A program made the translations under genes and the position numbers. From Thaumasiovibrio subtropicus (lineage in GTDB: Bacteria; Pseudomonadota; Gammaproteobacteria; Enterobacterales; Vibrionaceae), in contig NZ_AP023055.1 of NCBI RefSeq assembly GCF_019703835.1, positions 1,364,001 to 1,428,000 on the forward strand: a stretch of DNA of 64,000 nt, in the 5' to 3' direction. This document shows, piece after piece, positions 61,254-64,000 of the stretch (position 1 is its first letter; every line of letters starts with the position of its first letter). A model generated the notes under the pieces. That model was given only the letters and a program-made list of their open reading frames with translations. It searched no databases and had not been told where the DNA came from.

Positions 61254-63260
61254 TTAGCTCACTGCTAGGCCATCCGGCTTGAACTCGAGCATCAACGCTT
61301 GTTTCGTCCCATCCGCTTTCACTAACACAATGGATAATACATCTCCTTGCCACTCAACCAAGACATCTTGCAATGGATCCGTTAACGACAAGTCATGGAC
61401 AACGACAGAGCGCAGCTGCTGCTCTTGGCTTCGGCATAACATGTAAGAGAGCATTTTTGTGGCTGGATTATCTGGCCCCTGCCCAAACAGAAGCGAACCA
61501 TTCGCCGCAATAAAGCACTGATAGTCGTTGCTTTGACCTTCTACAGAGAACCTCTCACGAGCAACTCCATCAATTACGCGCTGCTGGCAATCCGTTAAGC
61601 GACGCAATGGCCCCTCTGCAATCGGGTTTTGACAGTCGACATTCGCACTGTTTTTTATATAACTCGCCCGATAGTGCCAAACCAAATCGAGGGCTTGACC
61701 TTCAGGGTTCTCGACCTGATCAACTTGAATCGCAATATCACCCAACCACACCATACTGCGACGGAACTGCACGCCGCGATAAGCAGCATCATCCCATTGC
61801 ACAATGGTGTGGCTATCAACACCTGGGTGCGTTTTGGACCAATCAACCAGGGTATCCACCACCGTCATCCCCTCATACTGTTGATAACTCAGTACGCTAG
61901 GTACCGCAGGCGGTTGGTTTTGCTGATTGACCGTTAACGTATTGTGCGTGGCCGAGTTTTTATAGTAACTATAATGCAGGTCCGCACCGTAACCGCAGGT
62001 GCCCAGATCAGGCAAAATTTGCTGCCCATGGCGGTACAAAATTAAGCCGAGTCGATCGTAATGGTCATGCTCTCCACCAAATGGTGCGTGCTTGAGCAAC
62101 ATCATATTGCCCAAAGACTCGTCGATCAGTTTTGTTATTCCGACACCGGGCGCATGCAGCTCTGTTGCCCGCAGAGGCTCAAGATCGTCAGGTAAGGTAT
62201 CCACACCATATAAGAGCGCATCCAAGTTGTTACGACTGATATTCTGATAGATATTTTTAAGCGCGCGACCAAATAACGGATCGTTAAACTCTGCATAGGC
62301 ATATTCAAACAAGTAGGATTGGTTCAATACCTCTTGCCCTGCAACGCAATCATTGATGAGCGGGAAGTGGCCATCTAGCATGATCAGATTAAGCGGATAA
62401 GAGAGCAATTTGTAGAAATTGGGATGCGACTTCAACGAATAGGGCGAGCGACGCGCCATGAGTTCAAACCCCATCAGAGCCTGCAGCGCATAGTAGTGAT
62501 AGTGGACAGAGCCTTCAAACCAGAGCCCTTCACCAATCAAACCATGTTCCATTTGATAACGTAAGCCATACTCGGCTTCCACCGCAAACTCTATTAAAGC
62601 TGGGTCATCAAGCAGCAAGCCAATGACACCAATGGTCGAGCCGATCTTCATTTCGTGATTATGTAGCTGCGGTGTCCGATACTGCATCATGAACTCGGCA
62701 CCTTCTCGCAGAAGGTTCTGTTCAATATGCTGCTGCTCTGCTACTGACAATGACGACTTAACAAAGTCATAGCCTCGTGCGAAGTCGATATGGCAGTTAG
62801 CCTCGCATAAAGTCTGAGAGTTCGCCTTACCCGGATTATTATAAGGAATACCGCCATGCTCCTCATAATCGGGATAGACATCAGCGTAGCCAATGAGAAT
62901 CTCTTTGACCTTCTCAAGGTAAACGCGATCGCCCGTCAAATGCCAAAGCAGCCCTAAATCATTACAGGCTTTGGCATTTAGCCCATTAAGCCAACGCCAC
63001 CAAGCACCATCAAACGGTTCTCCGGTAAAGACTTTGCCATCGACCGGACATCGATGTTCTTTGCTGTTATCTCTATCCCACTCTAAGCGGACGCCATGGT
63101 CTGGGCAGAAGTAGTAATGGTTCCACGTTGCACGTGCATCTGGCGGTACCAAGGTCTCTGAGTTGAGAACAACATGATTGTTCTTTATCAACGCATCAAT
63201 CGTACCTTGATCACAGCGCGCTTTAATTCGCGCCATCTCTTGTTCGGTAAACTGCAACAT
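61254..63260 (-). CDS. Heparinase II/III-type polysaccharide lyase
   Basis: 668 residues from ATG 63260 (a UUG at 63278 is also in frame). The N-terminal part forms an alpha/alpha barrel (about 60-340; KANSQTLCEANCHIDFARGY, HNHEMKIGSTIG, WFEGSVHYHYYALQ) and the rest is beta-sheet rich with the heparinase II/III signature GGEHDHYDRLGLILYRHG. No signal peptide, so it acts on imported oligosaccharides in the cytoplasm. Such lyases release unsaturated uronates from alginate, hyaluronan, heparin or ulvan-type chains. Upstream in the same direction is uxaC, consistent with uronate use. Substrate cannot be decided from sequence alone. Confidence 0.85.
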   Translation of the reverse strand: MLQFTEQEMARIKARCDQGTIDALIKNNHVVLNSETLVPPDARATWNHYYFCPDHGVRLEWDRDNSKEHRCPVDGKVFTGEPFDGAWWRWLNGLNAKACNDLGLLWHLTGDRVYLEKVKEILIGYADVYPDYEEHGGIPYNNPGKANSQTLCEANCHIDFARGYDFVKSSLSVAEQQHIEQNLLREGAEFMMQYRTPQLHNHEMKIGSTIGVIGLLLDDPALIEFAVEAEYGLRYQMEHGLIGEGLWFEGSVHYHYYALQALMGFELMARRSPYSLKSHPNFYKLLSYPLNLIMLDGHFPLINDCVAGQEVLNQSYLFEYAYAEFNDPLFGRALKNIYQNISRNNLDALLYGVDTLPDDLEPLRATELHAPGVGITKLIDESLGNMMLLKHAPFGGEHDHYDRLGLILYRHGQQILPDLGTCGYGADLHYSYYKNSATHNTLTVNQQNQPPAVPSVLSYQQYEGMTVVDTLVDWSKTHPGVDSHTIVQWDDAAYRGVQFRRSMVWLGDIAIQVDQVENPEGQALDLVWHYRASYIKNSANVDCQNPIAEGPLRRLTDCQQRVIDGVARERFSVEGQSNDYQCFIAANGSLLFGQGPDNPATKMLSYMLCRSQEQQLRSVVVHDLSLTDPLQDVLVEWQGDVLSIVLVKADGTKQALMLEFKPDGLAVS

Positions 63261-63341
63261 AATGAAGTCTCTTTGCAAGTGCAGTGCACGTAGAAAGATC
63301 AGAACATCATTACGTGCAATGCCACCAAAAATTTAGGAAAT

Positions 63342-63370
63342 GTGGCTGTCAGCTAGGCTAACTAACAGCC
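63342..63370 (-). promoter_or_regulatory. Hairpin between uxaC and the lyase gene
   Basis: GGCTGT and ACAGCC flank a partly self-complementary centre (AGCTAG, CTAACT). It may act as an internal processing or attenuation site between cotranscribed genes. Confidence 0.4.
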
Positions 63371-63397
63371 AATCAACGAAGGGTTATAACGGAGTGG

Positions 63398-64000
63398 TTA
63401 TAACGCGAAGTAGCGTTTCGCATTGCGATAGCAGATGGCTTCAACGGTATCTTTCAGTAAGGCTTCATCATCCGGCAACTCGCCCTGCTCCACCCACTCC
63501 CCAAGCAAGTTACAAACGATACGACGGAAGTACTCATGTCGAGGGAAAGACAGCAGGCTGCGAGAGTCTGTCAGCATACCCACAAATCGACCTAACAACC
63601 CTAAATTAGCGAGCGCTTTGAGTTGCTCTAACATGCCGTCTTTCTGGTCATTGAACCACCAAGCCGAACCAAACTGCACTTTACCGGGTGCCGCGTCGCT
63701 GTCTTGGAATGCACCAATCAAGCCCGCAAGCACATAGTTATCTCGCGGATTCAAGCAATAAAGGATGGTTTGAGGCAGTTGGCGAGAAAAATCTAATGCG
63801 TTCAACAACAGGCTTAAGTTCTTAGCAAAACAAGTATCGTTTATCGCACTGAACCCGGCAACTGGGCCTACTTCGGCAAAGCGGCGCTTATTGGGGTCTT
63901 GAAGCACACCGATGTGAAGCTGGAAGGTCCAACCCAAGGCATGATTTTTCTGACCAATGAACTTGAATATCTGAGTTTTAAACTGCGCGGCTTCTTGAGG
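63398..64000 (-). CDS. uxaC: Uronate isomerase (partial, N-terminus beyond window)
   Basis: The last 200 codons are visible; the gene enters from the right edge. Uronate isomerase interconverts glucuronate/fructuronate and galacturonate/tagaturonate. Diagnostic C-terminal motifs: GWTFQLHIGVLQDPNKR, YCLNPRDNYVLA, KVQFGSAWWFNDQKDGM, LTDSRSLLSFPRHEYFRRI. It lies 137 bases upstream of the lyase gene and in the same direction, which suggests one pathway from a uronate polymer to ketouronate. Confidence 0.96.
   Translation of the reverse strand, partial: PQEAAQFKTQIFKFIGQKNHALGWTFQLHIGVLQDPNKRRFAEVGPVAGFSAINDTCFAKNLSLLLNALDFSRQLPQTILYCLNPRDNYVLAGLIGAFQDSDAAPGKVQFGSAWWFNDQKDGMLEQLKALANLGLLGRFVGMLTDSRSLLSFPRHEYFRRIVCNLLGEWVEQGELPDDEALLKDTVEAICYRNAKRYFAL

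Overview
The window looks like a chromosomal segment of a marine gammaproteobacterium of the Vibrionaceae (Vibrio, Grimontia or Enterovibrio type). The reasons are a Vibrio-type second elongation factor G, a RelV-type small alarmone synthetase, a VctPDGC-like siderophore importer, several GGDEF proteins, two GH20 hexosaminidases, and a dispersed palindromic repeat about 265 bp long. There is no rRNA operon, CRISPR array, integrase or phage. The genes are mostly ordinary chromosomal and accessory metabolism.

Layout. 1-1806: 3' truncated fusA2 (minus strand). 2.6-7.5 kb: a translationally coupled TPR / TPR-GGDEF pair, trxC and a membrane diguanylate cyclase. 7.5-10.1 kb: a secreted DUF1176-LprI fusion, a TetR gene and a divergent cupin. 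10.1-15.8 kb: an RNA-repair locus, with rtcR divergent from a sigma54-type promoter, a roughly 360-nt structured leader, a slipin gene, rtcB and rtcA. 15.8-19 kb: small enzymes (GNAT, GST, flavin reductase, VOC). 19.2-22.7 kb: a 1153-residue lipoprotein with Ig-like repeats. 23.4-33 kb: cytoplasmic GH20, glutaredoxin, lipoprotein, TetR/GST and TetR/metallo-beta-lactamase-fold pairs, an exporter and relV. 33.6-37.3 kb: siderophore ABC importer. 37.4-48.9 kb: LysR, transporters, ene-reductase, arfB, small hypotheticals, several repeat copies and a GH20 paralogue that has lost its catalytic barrel. 49-57.7 kb: secreted GH20, sodium symporter, RidA, N-acyl-D-amino-acid deacylase, D-serine/threonine dehydratase-like enzyme and an RpiR regulator, which together look like one catabolic locus. 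58-64 kb: YciI, tag, a serine beta-lactamase-fold hydrolase, then a heparinase II/III-type lyase downstream of uronate isomerase uxaC.

The most interesting region is 11.9-12.3 kb, the leader of the RNA-repair operon. It contains a clear tRNA cloverleaf (12021-12092) resembling tRNA-Lys in its D, anticodon and T arms, but with A instead of U33, an altered anticodon and no CCA. A long interrupted hairpin (12129-12253) follows, resembling a Y RNA stem. In Salmonella, RtcR is switched on by tRNA fragments ending in 2',3'-cyclic phosphate, so a tRNA mimic transcribed from the promoter RtcR is expected to control could be a decoy, a sensor or a feedback RNA.

Other points of note are the barrel-less GH20 paralogue, the palindromic repeat family with full and half copies, a 26-codon ORF with an excellent ribosome binding site at 42777-42857, and several starts that can be reassigned from ribosome binding sites (UUG starts at 17750 and 56881).
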